A program made the position numbers and the translations under genes. This document shows, piece after piece, positions 51,931-64,000 of a stretch of DNA of 64,000 nt (the stretch's first letter is position 1; each line of letters begins with the position of its first letter). Location of the stretch: positions 51,773,275 through 51,837,274 of the forward strand of contig CM035234.1 in NCBI GenBank assembly GCA_020226215.1, in the 5' to 3' direction. The notes beneath the pieces were generated by a model. It was not told the DNA's origin and ran no database searches. It worked only from the letters and a program-made list of their open reading frames with translations. This stretch comes from Sindora glabra. Lineage: Eukaryota > Streptophyta > Magnoliopsida > Fabales > Fabaceae.

Positions 51931-53218
51931 GGATAGATTGTGACAATTTACAACCATACAAAGTACTTTATATCAAAATTCATTTCTATATATCAAGAAC
52001 CATTGCAACCATCATATGAAAGTATAAATTTTCTCACATCAATTCCAAATCATTTAAAAAAAAACAATATTTTTTGCTAGAAAATAAAGAAAGTGAGAAC
52101 AATTAGGGTTGACTACCTTCTCTAAACATGATTATAAATGTACTCTTTTGTTATAAAATATTTAGTTTGCTATAATTACTATCCATAAAATAAATTTATC
52201 ATTATAACCCTACTAAAATACTAATAATTCTATAAGAATAATCCACTCATTTATTAATTATAAATTAACGTCCTCTTATATCAAATCTGTGATCTCTAGA
52301 CTAAAGTAATGATTGCAATACCGTCAAACCAACTATTTTGGTGGTGACAAAAAAAATAGCATTTTTTATTCAAAATTATCTCACACATAATATAACACAA
52401 AGGTAATAATGAAATATAAATTTTTAGCGCTCAAGATCATTGGAGAGTATCCACTCACTTAGCTAAAAGGAAGGAAACAAAATAGAATTGCTCAATGAGG
52501 TTCTTCCTCGATATGCATTCCAAAAAGGCAAATGTAGGAATTCTAACCCATTGTCTAACATACAAGAGCATCTATGCAGTAGCCCATATTTATTTTCTAT
52601 CTAAGCATGACACTTAATTGCTAAATCTATTCATACAACCACATTCTAATTAACTTAGTACCTCCTTTCCAAGATTAATCCACAATAGAAAATTTTAAGA
52701 TTTTGTAAGCTGAATCATTCGTTTTCCATAAAACTAATAATTTAGTCTTATAAAAGCTACTAAGAACAACTTAAAACTTCTAAAACAATATTGGTTAGTA
52801 GAAAACCCGGAGCCTTCCCCTAAATTAAACCATGTAGAACTTTTCTCCATAGGTTCAGTTTCTATATTAAATTTAGTGTTAAATGGGTTGGAACAAAGGA
52901 AAGTAATCACCTTTTATGCTTTCATGTCAAACCCACGAGAAGTGGAGTGTGAAAGAGGGCGAAACAGAGAAGAAGAAGGTTGGAGCTGAAAGAGCTTGCT
53001 CTGCTTCCAAATGTGCCAATGTGATGACGATGAAGCACCACGCAGATCCGACATCACTAGCTCGGCAGTGGCGTTGACGATGATCGAATCTGAACACCCT
53101 CTAGCACAACGTTGAACATCACAGAAGAAGATGGAAGAGATTGAACTTGGGAAGATAAGAGATGAGATTGGGATGAAGAGAAGAATGGGAGAGGAGGGAT
53201 TACGCGGGAGAACCCTAA

Positions 53219-53930
53219 TGGTGCGTTTGGAACGATAGAAGTGTGGGGGGAAAGAAGAGGGGCGAGAGAAGTTGAGGGAGATATTCTCTATTTCACCCGT
53301 TTGGATGCAGGCAAGAAGTAGGAGAAGAAAGAAATTGTTAGAGAAAAAGGTAGACGGGGCCCACAGAAAAACTGCTCCTGCAATTAGGGGAGAAATCGGG
53401 AGAAATGGACCTCTTTTTTTTTTATTTCCAGTCCTGCCCTCCTGTCCTCATCATATATTTTTTAAAAGAATTATAGAATTTATTATTAAAAGAAGGCAAA
53501 ATATAAAATTATATATTTTTTAAAATAATTATATTATTTGTATATAAATATATGTATTTTTTTATGATAGGATTTATTTTTAATTATTAAATCAAAAATT
53601 TTAATTAATGAATTTATTTTTAATTTAGTCTTTATTTTGAAAATTAAAATTATTGTTCTCAAGAATAAAATTTTTTAAAATACACATTTACATTCATATT
53701 TTACACATAAAGATATAATAGTCATTTTACAAAAATACAACTTCTTTCTCTCTTAACTTCTCCCTTTCCAAACAAAAGAAATTACTTCTCCCCTAACTTC
53801 TTTCTCTCCTAACTTCTCCCTTTCCAAACAACACAAAAGAAATACTTCTTTCCTCCCACTTCTATCTCTCCCAACTTCTTTCTCTCTTAACTTCTTTCTC
53901 CTCCTACTTCTCCCTCATCCAAACAAAGGC
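53219..53930. mobile_element. PIF/Harbinger-like MITE
   Basis: 712 bp flanked by TAA (53216-53218 and 53931-53933), the trinucleotide duplication type of PIF/Harbinger. The left end TGGTGCGTTTGGAACGA pairs imperfectly with the reverse complement of the right end, GCCTTTGTTTGGATGAG. The two arms are purine-rich (left) and pyrimidine-rich with repeated CTTCTTTCTCTC (right). The frame 53272-53523 lies inside it and is not a gene. Confidence 0.55.
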
Positions 53931-54049
53931 TAAAAGAGGAAAGAGGGGAGAGTTCAAGGAAAACAGAGAAAGCTCCAGATTTGTAATTGAAAGTAAGGCT
54001 TGTTTCTGCGCAACTTTACAAAATATTTTACCTACAGATGACAAATGAT

Positions 54050-54440
54050 TATTTCTGACATAGACGTAATAATTCGATACGAATTTGGTTATGTTTATTC
54101 GGGTCAGTTTGACACGTTAATTCATTTTATAATTTATATTAAATTTTTAATAATTTTATTTAAGAAATAAATAATATTTTAATTATAAATAGATATATAT
54201 AATAAAAATATAAAATTATTAATTTAATTAAATAATAATAAAATTTTAAAATAATATTTTATTAATAATTAAAAATATTTTTATAAAAAATAATAAATAA
54301 TTAAATATAATAAATAATTTTATAGTATATATTTTAGTAATTAAAATTATTAAATAAGTGAAACGGATGACTCGTGGATCAACATGAATGATACGATTAA
54401 TAAATAGATCGATTCGAATGACACAAATTGTGGCCCCTAA
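54050..54440. repeat. possible small transposon remnant
   Basis: GATACGAATTTGG...GGTCAGTTTGACACGTTAAT at the left and TCGATTCGAATGACACAAAT at the right, with an AT-rich centre. Such ACACGTTAA/ATGACACG words are typical of a common dicot MITE family, but terminal repeats were not fixed. Confidence 0.35.
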
Positions 54441-54770
54441 CTGTATCCATATGATTTAATAAGAGTTTTTTTTTTTGGGAAAAAATTTTATATAATTTAC
54501 AGTATTTTATACAAAATATGTAATTTTATATATAATATAAATTATGTAAAATATAATTGTTCATATAAAATTTTTCATTTTTCCATAAAATTTTGTAATA
54601 TGAAATAATAATTTTATAACATAAAATTTTGAGGAATTATTATAAAATTTTATGAAAAATTATAATTTTTTTATAAAATATTACTGATTTTATAAAAATT
54701 ATAAAAAATTTGAAATAATCATACCGATATTCTTTATTTTGAAGGAGTATCAAAAAAGTGGCCTTGAAAT
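54441..54770. other. AT-rich, self-complementary stretch
   Basis: Dense AAAATTTTATA / TATAAAATTTT words on both strands give many short inverted repeats. No gene. Confidence 0.4.
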
Positions 54771-54771
54771 T

Positions 54772-54950
54772 AATGGAGGAAGAAGAATTAATAATTAAAT
54801 TGTGTAATAAAATGAATAAGTCACAACAAGCTATTTAAAAGGTCTAGATTTTTAATTGAAAATAATGGAGGAAGAAAAATAAATAACTAAGTTGCGTAAT
54901 AAAATGAATAAGTCGCAACAAGCTATTTAAAAGGTTCAGTTTACATAGAA
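54772..54950. repeat. 92-bp tandem duplication
   Basis: Two copies beginning AATGGAGGAAGAA at 54772 and 54864, both ending CAACAAGCTATTTAAAAGGT. Confidence 0.85.
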
Positions 54951-55829
54951 GATCAAGTCCACTCCGTAAACTTGAGCTATTGGATATCCGATCATTAAAA
55001 CTAGCGATAATAATAGACATTAAGTAATTAAAATAATTAAAACAGTATTTTAAGTACCTTTTAATTAAATCTAAGATTTTGTTTGATATAGTATAATAAA
55101 TATGTATAATTTTTATATTTTAAATTATTAAACTTTGGATATATTTTGTACACTTTAAAGAGCAAGTATAATCAATAGTATATTAAATATACTATAATGA
55201 ATTCTAAATTCTAATAAATTTCAATGACACGTAACAAAACTTAAGTTATAATCTTCTTATGATTTAACCAAATGTTTATTAAATAATTCTTAATGCACTT
55301 AAAAGTGATTATTAATAATAAGTGATTCATCTATTATTAAAAGTAATTATTAAAAGTGTACTCAATTAAGATATGATAAATAATTAGCATACTAAAAGTA
55401 TTTTAAATAAACTTTCATAATTATTAAAATATATAATAACTTAAAACATTTGGAATAAGTGCTTCAAAATTACAAGTTCTTATATAAAATTATCTGCTAA
55501 AGTCTCTTCAAAATGTCTTCAATAAATCTTATACACAATTCTAAATATTTCAAATTCAATAAAAGGAATTTTATAAATGTTACTAATAATTATTAGATAT
55601 TACACTTAAGTACTTACACCTAGGAGCTGCAAAGGGTGGAATATTATTTATGGGTCAGGAAAAAATGTTATTTTTTCAGTGGGATGAAAAATTAGAACTG
55701 TAAATAAGTAAATTCGAACTAAAATTCAAGTTTGATGATAAAAATAAATGAACTTAAATTCAAATTTGTTTGACTTACAAGACACATGCTCAAACTTGAC
55801 TATAATGATAACATCTTACTTACACTTTA

Positions 55830-55895
<66 letters not shown>

Positions 55896-56781
55896 GTTAT
55901 TTTCAACATATAGTAATAAAATAAATATGACATTAAACATTATTTTTTCTATTTTTAGTTGGTTTCTTTTAAAAAAAAGGAAAATGTGTCAAAAGAGAAT
56001 ATAATGACACTTAAAATATTTAATAATAAATTTTAATTGCTAAATTTTTTAATATTAAATTTATAATGTTTGAATAACTTTTTCTTTTAAGTATTAATTT
56101 TAGTTAATAATTTGAAATTTTAATTTCAAAATATTAAAATCTTATCAAATTTCAAATTATCTTTGATTTTAATGTTAACAGTTCCATACAACATATTCTT
56201 AAATTATGTTATATATATTATATATTTAATTATCCCTTCAAAATAAGAGCAATTGTTGAATAAACTTAATAATTTTTTGCTTAATTTAATATATAATTTT
56301 AACAAATCATGTAAAAATTAATTTTAAATTGGAATCATTCAATTAAATGCTAAATTGATATCTTTCGATATATCTTTACACATTTATCTTTTTTAAGAAG
56401 GGTTCAAGTTAATAATTTTTTTCAAAAATAAAAAATTAATATACAACTTAAAAAAAAAAGGTTCAAATATTTGACCCATTGCCCCTTCTTATTCCATTAT
56501 TTAAAGCTATTCGTGTTATTAAGAAATTTTATATTCATATTGCTTTATGGGGAGTTTAGTTCATGGAATATTTATCACATATTCGAGAATATTTTATAAG
56601 AATCTTATATTTTTATGTCTGGATCAAAATTTTAAAAAATTTATCTAAGAATATAATATTCTTGAAAATATTTTCACTCTAACTTCTCCCCCTCAAATAT
56701 TCTTATAAAGAAAGTGAATGTCTCATATTTCCATAAAATGGGGATGTTAGTTCAAAAATGAAAAGATAAACCTATCCTCAA
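54951..56781. other. AT-rich intergenic sequence with (TA)n
   Basis: No gene. A pure (TA)n run of about 30 units occupies 55833-55892. Confidence 0.55.
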
Positions 56782-59700
56782 TATAATACCTCAATAGAGC
56801 AAAAAAATTTAAGAAAAAAAATTCAAATAGAACCTCTTTAACAAAAACCTAATAATATAATCAGGTAAAGTTTAGGTAAACTATAAAGATGGTATAAAGG
56901 TTTGTCTTACTAGAATTTTTATAGAAATTATATTAAGCATTAGTATGGGATGAAAATAGTATAAAAAGTCTAACATTAAGCTTAGAAAAATTATATGAAG
57001 GCCTAATAAGAATTTAGGGACTTGGGTAGTTTATAAATGGCTCAAATAATCCAAAAATCTAAAGATTGAGCCTAAAATTGAAATAAATTATATTTGACTT
57101 GCTTGGGCTGCATTAACCTAACTTTTTTAGCCCATATATGATTTAAGGAACCAAAAAATTCAAGCATAAAATAAAGGCCTAATCTTGTGAAAGAAGCTTA
57201 TGACATTTTGGTGAAAAATTAAAAAAATTAAGGGCATTTGTTAACAAATATTTCTAGATATTTTATTTAGCTGAATTTTAGTGGATTTGAGAAGATAATC
57301 TTCTCATTTTAGGGGAAAAAAACATGCCCCATGTGCTAGAATTATCAGCAAATTTTTTTATAAAAATAAAATTAGGAAGCTTACATTGGAAGCTTTAGAA
57401 ATTAGTGTTTATATAAAGCCTTTTTGGGACATTTTTTGCACACTTTTTTTGCTTATTTCCTAGCTAAAATTGTAACTCCTTAGGGTTTCCTTTAATAGAG
57501 TTTTCAACTTCTAATAATATCTAAAAGTTTCTTCAAGAGATTTCATCAAATTTTAGCATGGTAAGCTAAGTTCTTTTCTATCTCTTTCAAGTTTTCATGA
57601 TTATCTCCTCTTCAAAATTTTTAAAATTTGATTTATTTTAGTAGAGCTACTCTTTTGCTATTTCATAAGGTATTTGAAAGCTTAAAGGCTTAAGAAGTTA
57701 AGGTGAGTAGCAACTATCTCTTATTCTATAAATTTTTACTATAAAAGATAAAGAAATTTGATGATATTTGTCATTATAGATATAAATTAAGTTGTGATAC
57801 TAAAAGGTATGATCTTGGTATTGTATATATGTTAATGTGAGGATATAATATTGATAACATGGTGTTAAGATGAATAGGAGATGATTCATTAAGTTTTTTC
57901 CTCAGGAAATGTCTATAGGAAAATATAGAAATAAAATTCTGTCAAGCAAATTTAATAGTATGTTTTTGTTTCTCTATGGAATTAAGGGTTTAAAGCTATT
58001 TAAATTTCAATTTTTGGTATAATCATGTTATAAATAGTGTTAGGATTAATGTGGAAAAACTTGGGAATTTTTAAAAAATTTTAAGATTATAAAAAGTGCA
58101 TTTGAATGGCCTTTATTTACAATAGTTTAAAACAAAATTCTGGATTCTATCTACAACTGTTTGGTGTTGTTTGTGCCATAATTTGATTGAGCAAAATTGA
58201 AATAATTAATTTTATTTTATTATTACCTTATTAGTAATTTTGCATAAAAATTTGGTGATAATTAGAATTGATTTAAATGCCTAGAAGGCCTTTTTTCCAT
58301 AACAACTCTAAAAATTGCCTAGAATTGGCAATTTTAAGTCTTTAGTTCTATAGAAACAATAACCACATCAAATTTTTATGAAATAATTAATGTTTATTAT
58401 CAATTAACATGTTGAGGGTGTTGTATTAAAATTTGATGATGATTGGAAATGGTTTGGATATTATAAAGTTGCTTTTGTTTAGATTACTTACATGTTATCC
58501 TATTTGAATTTCATCACTTTAGTACTAGTGAACAGTACCCAAGATGAGTAAATAGTGATAAAATTGCAATTTGATGTATGTTAGTGTGTTAAAAGTATTA
58601 AATAAAATTTTAGTAAAAAATTGAATAAATTTAGAAGCCCAAGAAGGTACTAAACCATGGAAATGTTCTACATTACATAACAAGTCCAATGCTTGAGTAT
58701 TTTTGTTAAGTGATGTTATAAGAAATAATTGATAATGTTTGGACTATAATTGATAGCTATGGAGAAGAGTTAAGTTTTGTTATTATCTTGAATAAAAAAA
58801 GTTGTGCATCAACCTTGATATAATATCATGTGATGATGAATTGTGAATGTGTATAAGAATGACTAGGTTTTATGGCATAATTAGTATTTTGACCATACGC
58901 TATAAATTTAAAATGAGTAATTGATACTATGACTAATATCATAATATTACTCAACATGAATTTGATTTATGGGGGGAGTTATTTATATTTCGTAGAGAAG
59001 AAGAGAAGTGATAAAGGTTGGAGGGATACAATTGGCGGCTTAATGCCTAAGGTGGCAGGAAATAAGGTTGAACCAAAGATATAAAAAGAAACCTATGTAC
59101 TAATTATTGCTATTCTTTAGAGTAATTTTTGTAAACATTATATAAAAAATTGTAATAAATACAACATAGTTAAATTAAATTATTGTTCATTTACATTGCT
59201 ATATACATATATCTTTGATTTATTATGGTGAAAACTCCATAAAAAAGGAGAAAAATAGTCAATCTCTAAGTATTCTAATATTCACACTTTTTATTGTTGA
59301 TCTTTTATTTACATATTCTAAATATGGATCATTGAAGAATAACTGATATCTATACAAGAACCTTCTTGTCACTTTAGGGAACTTTCCAAGTTATATTATA
59401 TTATAGATTCTAGATGATAACAATAGGACCTTGTATTGATTATTTTGTGGGATTCAAAAAGCTAAACTCTGAGTCAAATCCTTTCATCATTTATCTATTT
59501 TACCTAACCATTCACTAAGGGATATATTTAGTAGTTTTAGTTTTGTCAATATGTCAATCCTCTTTCTTTCTTATCTATTAAATCTACTCTTGAGGAAAAC
59601 CTTAAATAGAAACAAGATAGATTGAATTAAGTGTTTCTTTATTTACGGCTTTGTACATAAACTTTTCTTTTTGAAAAAAATTAGTACTCTTGTATAAATC

Positions 59701-59902
59701 CTTTTATATATGTAAATTATATTTTGAATTTTCAAATGTACATGTAGCTAATTCTACTTTTATAAATGCCTATTTTTATCTTTAATAAAGTTAAATAGTA
59801 AAGAGTCAAAAGGGTCTTAAAGGCTTGAAAGGATAGTTAGCTAGTAAATCAATACTAAAAAGATGTTTTTACATCAGTCCATCCAAAAGTCAAGTCGTGA
59901 CA
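56782..59902 (+). mobile_element. solo LTR, Ty3-gypsy-like, copy B
   Basis: 3121 bp, from TATAATACCTC to AGTCGTGACA, aligning end to end with copy A (85-3120). A perfect 5-bp target duplication, CTCAA, flanks it (56777-56781 and 59903-59907). No primer-binding site or coding sequence follows, so it is a solo LTR. The TATATAAAGCC box lies near 57410. Confidence 0.9.
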
Positions 59903-59907
59903 CTCAA

Positions 59908-61946
59908 TTTTTTTTAGTCTTAACTCATTTTATTTCAATTTTTACAACGTAACTATAATCATCATCATTCTTTGTTTGTTCATCCTCCACCCCCAACTAG
60001 AGCAAAGTCAAAATTATTTAGTGTTGAATATATAAATATATGTAGTAGCAAATTCATTCCCTTATGTAGATAGACTTGAAATTTCAAACTAAGGCAAAGT
60101 GTGATAAATTGACTATATATTTGTTAAATGAGGATATCTACATTGTATATTTGTTTTTATTTTTTTTGCATTATATTGTTACAATTTCAAACTTTGTGAA
60201 AATTGGACTCAATCAATGTCATAATGATTTAAAAATTAAAAAAATTAAATTTTAAATGTGTAGTTCATGCAATTATAATGAAAAGTATTTATAATTAATT
60301 TTTATAATTTATAATGATTTAAAAATTAAAAAATAAAATTTTAAATCTAGAATTCATGCTTTTATAATGAAAAAGTATTTACAATTAATTTTTATAATTT
60401 TTAATGATTTAAAAATTAAAAATAAAATTTTAAATGCCTAATTTATGCAATTATAATTTTTATATTAGATATTAAAAAGTATTTATTCATATATTTTTAA
60501 TTAAAATTATGAATTATTATAATTCATTTATTATAATAAAAAAATTGATAAGAGTTTTTTTTGAAAAATTGATAAGATTTTAAAAAATATAAAGTGTGAA
60601 TTAAACATGGAAACATAAACTATTTAAAATTTTGAGAAACTATTTTGAGAAATATTTATATTGAGTTAAATAGGAATACCACGTTCCAATAAATTAGATT
60701 CACCAGAATCACAATTCCAAGAAAGGGCATGTTTTCAAAGCTATAAAATTTCGCAAATCAAACACTATATTCCGTCCACGATAGCCCTACAAACGCTGTT
60801 CTTGTTTGAATGAGCATAAAAAGTCTCTTGGAATTATTGCTAGCAACTGCATCGTTAGGTCGTTTGCATCGGCTAGCAATTCTTAAATCCGTTATTACTT
60901 AATTTGTTTAAAATTTATAAACTGTAATTAATCGATCGTTAAATATAATTGAGTTAAACTGATGAATTCCGGTTAAATACGAACGGATCGTCATGATTTA
61001 TAATTTTTTGTTTACTCCAACGTAACAAAATTTTCATATTTAAATTGTCGAAGCACAGGTTCGAAGTAAATGACATACAATATTTGTAGATTTATAGAAG
61101 TTTATTTAGACTCGGATTTAATTAAGTTTGAAACTATCCAATAAACTGGAATTCAAACTCAAGTCTATTTATCATTACGAATTCAAACTTCAACAAGTAA
61201 ATGTTAAGCTTGAACAACAAGAGCAAAACACTAATTTCGGATGCCCACTCACGGATTAGACAAACCGAAGGAATATATTAATCTATATAGAGTTTGCTCG
61301 TTAATCCATGCAAAGCCTATCGAAAAGCATACTGGTCCAACAAAGATTGTCAGTTCTTGTGAAATATGTTTATCATCTAGTTACGGTCTGCTTTTGAAAA
61401 TAGTCGAAAGTTTTTATAAAAAATTATAGCAAGTCATAAAATTTACAATTTTTCAGATTTTAATAAAAAAACATTACTCTGTATGAATTTTGCTTATGAC
61501 TAATACATAATAAGTTATAACCCTATTCTTAAAAGTTGCAAAAAAAATAACAATAATAAAAATTTTTAAGTTTTAGGCAAAAGGTTAAAAAGTTGTAACT
61601 TTAAATAAAAAAGTTGCACGAGTACATCCAGACCGCTTTTCTCTAAGGCTACCGAAGCGGGCCTTTGGCAAACACGGATAAAATATATTGGAGACTAAAC
61701 TAAACATGATCAAGTGAATTATAATTCATCCTTCTTGAAAGATTTGGGAAGAGTAAACTATATGCTTGTTCCTTTATCTTTCAGAACATTGACTGATAAC
61801 AACACCAAAAGAAAGGGGAGGAAAAAAAAAAGGGAGGCAACAGAAAATGAATAATATTCATAAAATCTAAAATTAAAAACCAGATAAGGGGAAAGAAGAG
61901 AGAGAAAAGAACACAAAAACTAAACTCAGATATCAAAGCACCATGC
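59908..61946. other. AT-rich 3' flank of the Rab gene
   Basis: Apart from the 90-bp triplication at 60221-60475, nothing coding is seen. The part from about 61750 to 61946 should contain the Rab 3' UTR (minus strand). The frames 61241-61429 and 61781-62002 have no support. Confidence 0.45.
60221..60475. repeat. three 90-bp tandem units
   Basis: AATGATTTAAAAATTAAA starts units at about 60223, 60313 and 60403, an exact 90-bp period. Each contains AATTATAATGAAAAGTATTT or a variant. Confidence 0.85.
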
Positions 61947-62263
61947 TTATCGTGAACAACAAGAAAAATTGAGCGCACTTCGATTTGATCCGGAAGCATC
62001 AACCAGACTCACTCCATTACCGGATAATTTAGCCTTGTAAGCATCGGAGTTCAACATTTTCCGGCTGATATTGGTGTAAATTTCCCGAATAATGATCTCA
62101 AAAGCTGTTTGGACATTGGTGGAATCGAGGGCGGACGTCTCCATAAAGAACAACCCTTCTTCTTCTGCAAGGCTTTTGCCCTCCTCTATGCTCACCTCTC
62201 TAATATTCTCCAAGTCACATTTGTTTCCCACCAACATTCGTGCCACTGTGGTATCACAATGAG
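61947..62263 (-). CDS. RABA5-like Rab GTPase, last exon
   Basis: Encodes the C-terminal half of a Rab11-class (plant RABA5, ARA4-like) small GTPase, a regulator of post-Golgi/endosomal vesicle traffic. After the acceptor TGCAG|CTCAT at 62263 it reads HCDTTVARMLVGNKCDLENI, with the G4 guanine-specificity motif NKCD. It continues with ETSALD (G5, SAL), the variable hypervariable tail, and ends CCSR followed by the stop at 61947. The double Cys near the end is the geranylgeranylation site that anchors Rabs to membranes. The exon joins 63755-64000 in phase (AGT A|CT CAT). No stop or shift interrupts it. RABA5 is preferred over other RABA groups because of SDAYKA and the CCSR end. The exact paralogue cannot be told. 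Confidence 0.93.
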
Positions 62264-63754
62264 CTGCAGGATCATTGATCCATGAATTAGATTATCCACA
62301 AGAATCAATTATATGAAATAATGAATAGAAATCTCTGACATAAAATTTAATCGAGACGCATCATTGTGATATGGAAAATGTTAACCATGAAGTATTTAAG
62401 AGGAAAATTTTCTCTTTCAAATAATATTGACCACACCAGCAAACCCAAACGGATGACTGCTATCAGTTTAGGACTTAATAAAATTAAGCTGCTAAAACAG
62501 GCCATATTTTGGCCGCATATGTATGTAGTTCCAAACTAAGCTGGATCCTGACAGATTTGTAACCCGGGGGACTAAAAATTTACCAATCAATAGGAACTTC
62601 AGAAAATGCACTGCACCCTCTGGAGAAACGTTGGGACCAAGCAAATGAGAGTTTATTCAACTACAGGAAAATTTCAAAATTGAGGATCAAATATCTGCAT
62701 AGCATTCCACCTATACGACAAAATCAGGAAAGCAACAGCTGCAATCCTAGAAGCATTCAAAAAAATAAACCCTGTTTACTAGACTCTAAAAGAATAAGCA
62801 TACCAACAGAGCATATGAATATAAAAATAACACTGCCATAAGCACAGTTATGCTATAAACAATGATGATATAAGGCATTCATGCACATTTTGTCAAATCT
62901 TGCAGTTCAATCTTTCGTATATATGTAACTAGAATCCCAAAAATATAAGATTTACTCAAAAGTCAACATGCCTCTCATTTTCAAATAAATGACATCCAAT
63001 AAAATCCAATATAGCAGCTACATATGAAAAATGTATTCATATCCCAGAGAAAAAGAAGCAGGCATCATCCTTCTAATTCTGAAATCAATTCATACTGCTT
63101 AAAATCAGTTCAAAAACATTAAGAAACCTTATGGAAGTTCTATCAGAACAGTCCATGATCTATACTGCAAGAGATGGCATATGCTCTTTTTACTATGAAA
63201 AGAATCAATCTTTTAAATTTTAATTTTATGAGATTTTCTAATGGAATACAGTTCAGAGCCAAACCTGGCCTTTCATACTATACAGTCATTTGCTTAAAAT
63301 GACAGTATAAAGGATAGATCCAATTTATAATTCTCAATCCTTTCATATGTTTATTAAAAATAATGCCAAATTGTCTTCAAATCTCTAATTGCATTGACTT
63401 ATTATCCCACATATTCTTTGCCAAAAAGGCAAAACATTTCAGGTAGGCCAGTACCAACAAAAATTAAAAAATAAAACTAATTTGCTTTTAAGAATCAAAG
63501 ATTCCACCCAAGAAAATGAAAATATAACTCTAATTATCAAAATTTCCTTTTATTTTTGATATCTTATTCTAAATCTGCACTCATCTGTAATAAAAGAAAT
63601 ATGCTTTAACAAATGCCACTACACGTTAAAAAACATGAAACAAGGAACCCAGCTTCTGAAAATCAATCACTCTCACAGAAACCGAAAAAGTAACTAATTT
63701 TTGTGCGTTCAACAACCATATCAACTTGAGAAGAAAGAACAAAGGATGACTTAC
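62264..63754 (-). other. intron of the RABA5-like gene
   Basis: 1491 bp, donor GTAAGT at 63754 and acceptor CTGCAG at 62264 on the minus strand. AT-rich with no coding or obvious transposon. An intron at this place, just after WLEELST, is the usual position in plant RABA genes. Confidence 0.85.
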
Positions 63755-64000
63755 TACTAAGCTCTTCCAGCCACCTTTTGATGCTTTCAAACGAACTCCT
63801 CCTACTGATATCATATACAACGAGGGCTCCAACAGCACCTCTATAATAAGACGAAGTCACAGCCCTGAATCGTTCTTGGCCAGCAGTGTCCCAGATCTGA
63901 GCCTTCACTTCTTTCCCATCAATTTCCACAACCTGGGTCTGAAACTCAACCCCAATTGTAGCCTTTGAGTTGCTATCAAACTCGTTGCGAGCAAAACGAG
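63755..64000 (-). CDS. RABA5-like Rab GTPase, upstream exon (partial)
   Basis: Runs off the window. Visible residues start RFARNEFDSNSKATIGVEF (switch I/effector loop with the conserved Thr). They continue through the RABA5-type EIDGKEVKAQ, the G3 motif WDTAGQERFR with the catalytic Gln (switch II), YYRGAVGALVVYDI (RabF motifs) and KRWLEELS before the GTAAGT donor at 63754. The P-loop (G1) and start codon lie beyond base 64000. All visible nucleotide-binding residues are intact, so the gene is likely functional, and it is the only probable host gene in the window. Confidence 0.93.

Larger units (their letters stand above)
50370..53218. other. AT-rich sequence with repeat fragments
   Basis: No supported gene. 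Contains (ATT)n at 50971-51030, the repeat at 51640-51930 and, at about 52940-53215, a GC-richer, purine-rich stretch that on the minus strand resembles a pyrimidine-rich leader, possibly an LTR promoter region. The frame 51590-51817 is explained by the repeat. Confidence 0.4.

Noticed and set aside
63626..63838. Alternative minus-strand frame overlapping the Rab exon.
   Set aside because: It is out of frame with the Rab motifs and runs into the intron.

Overview
The window is an AT-rich, gene-poor stretch of a flowering-plant nuclear genome, most likely a eudicot. It is almost entirely layered transposable elements. The plant assignment rests on a RABA5-type Rab GTPase exon pair, a MuDR-type transposase paired with a plant mobile domain (PMD) gene, Ty1-copia and Ty3-gypsy-type LTRs, and spliceosomal introns of 0.09-1.5 kb. 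Species cannot be told from the sequence. Only one host gene is visible: the last two exons of a RABA5-like small GTPase, minus strand, running off the right edge.

Layout. 85-3120: a ~3 kb solo LTR. 3.1-8.7 kb: AT-rich sequence with a possible LTR tail and a small tandem duplication. 8708-14891: an LTR element bounded by a perfect 5-bp target duplication (ATATC), with primer-binding site and polypurine tract but no recognisable coding in its 5.2 kb interior. 15.2-16.3 kb: a possible MITE. 17.06-17.29 kb: an isolated terminal inverted repeat. 18058-28032: a ~10 kb Mutator-like element (MULE). 28-36.4 kb: tandem duplications, a LINE 3' tail, two partial LTRs and a GAGCTC-rich repeat. 36394-46286: a solo LTR split by a nested 6.5-kb copia element (39190-45655). 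47.87-48.74 kb: a dead hAT transposase. 49.5-50.4 and 53.2-53.9 kb: MITEs. 56782-59902: a second solo LTR of the same family as the first, with a perfect CTCAA duplication. 60.2-60.5 kb: a triplicated 90-bp unit. 61947-64000: the Rab gene.

The MULE is the most interesting object. It has ~225-300-bp terminal inverted repeats packed with GGCGCC palindromes. A TATA box and an ATG-free leader exon lie just inside the right terminus. A ~3-kb leader intron follows, containing five 145-bp tandem repeats that each carry a copy of the splice-donor neighbourhood. Then come a MuDR transposase (PB1-like N terminus, MuDR DNA-binding region, DDE core, SWIM finger, CCHC knuckle) and, on the same strand, a PMD gene with a Gly/Arg-rich tail. 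Both genes are pseudogenes. Of the 18 internal stops I placed in homologous frame, 15 are TAG, 2 TGA and 1 TAA, although the region is embedded in AT-rich DNA. This fits deamination of methylated CHG sites (CAG to TAG, or CTGG to CTAG), a fossil of epigenetic silencing.

All homology statements come from reading conceptual translations by eye. No database search was run. LTR and TIR boundaries were set by comparing copies within the window.
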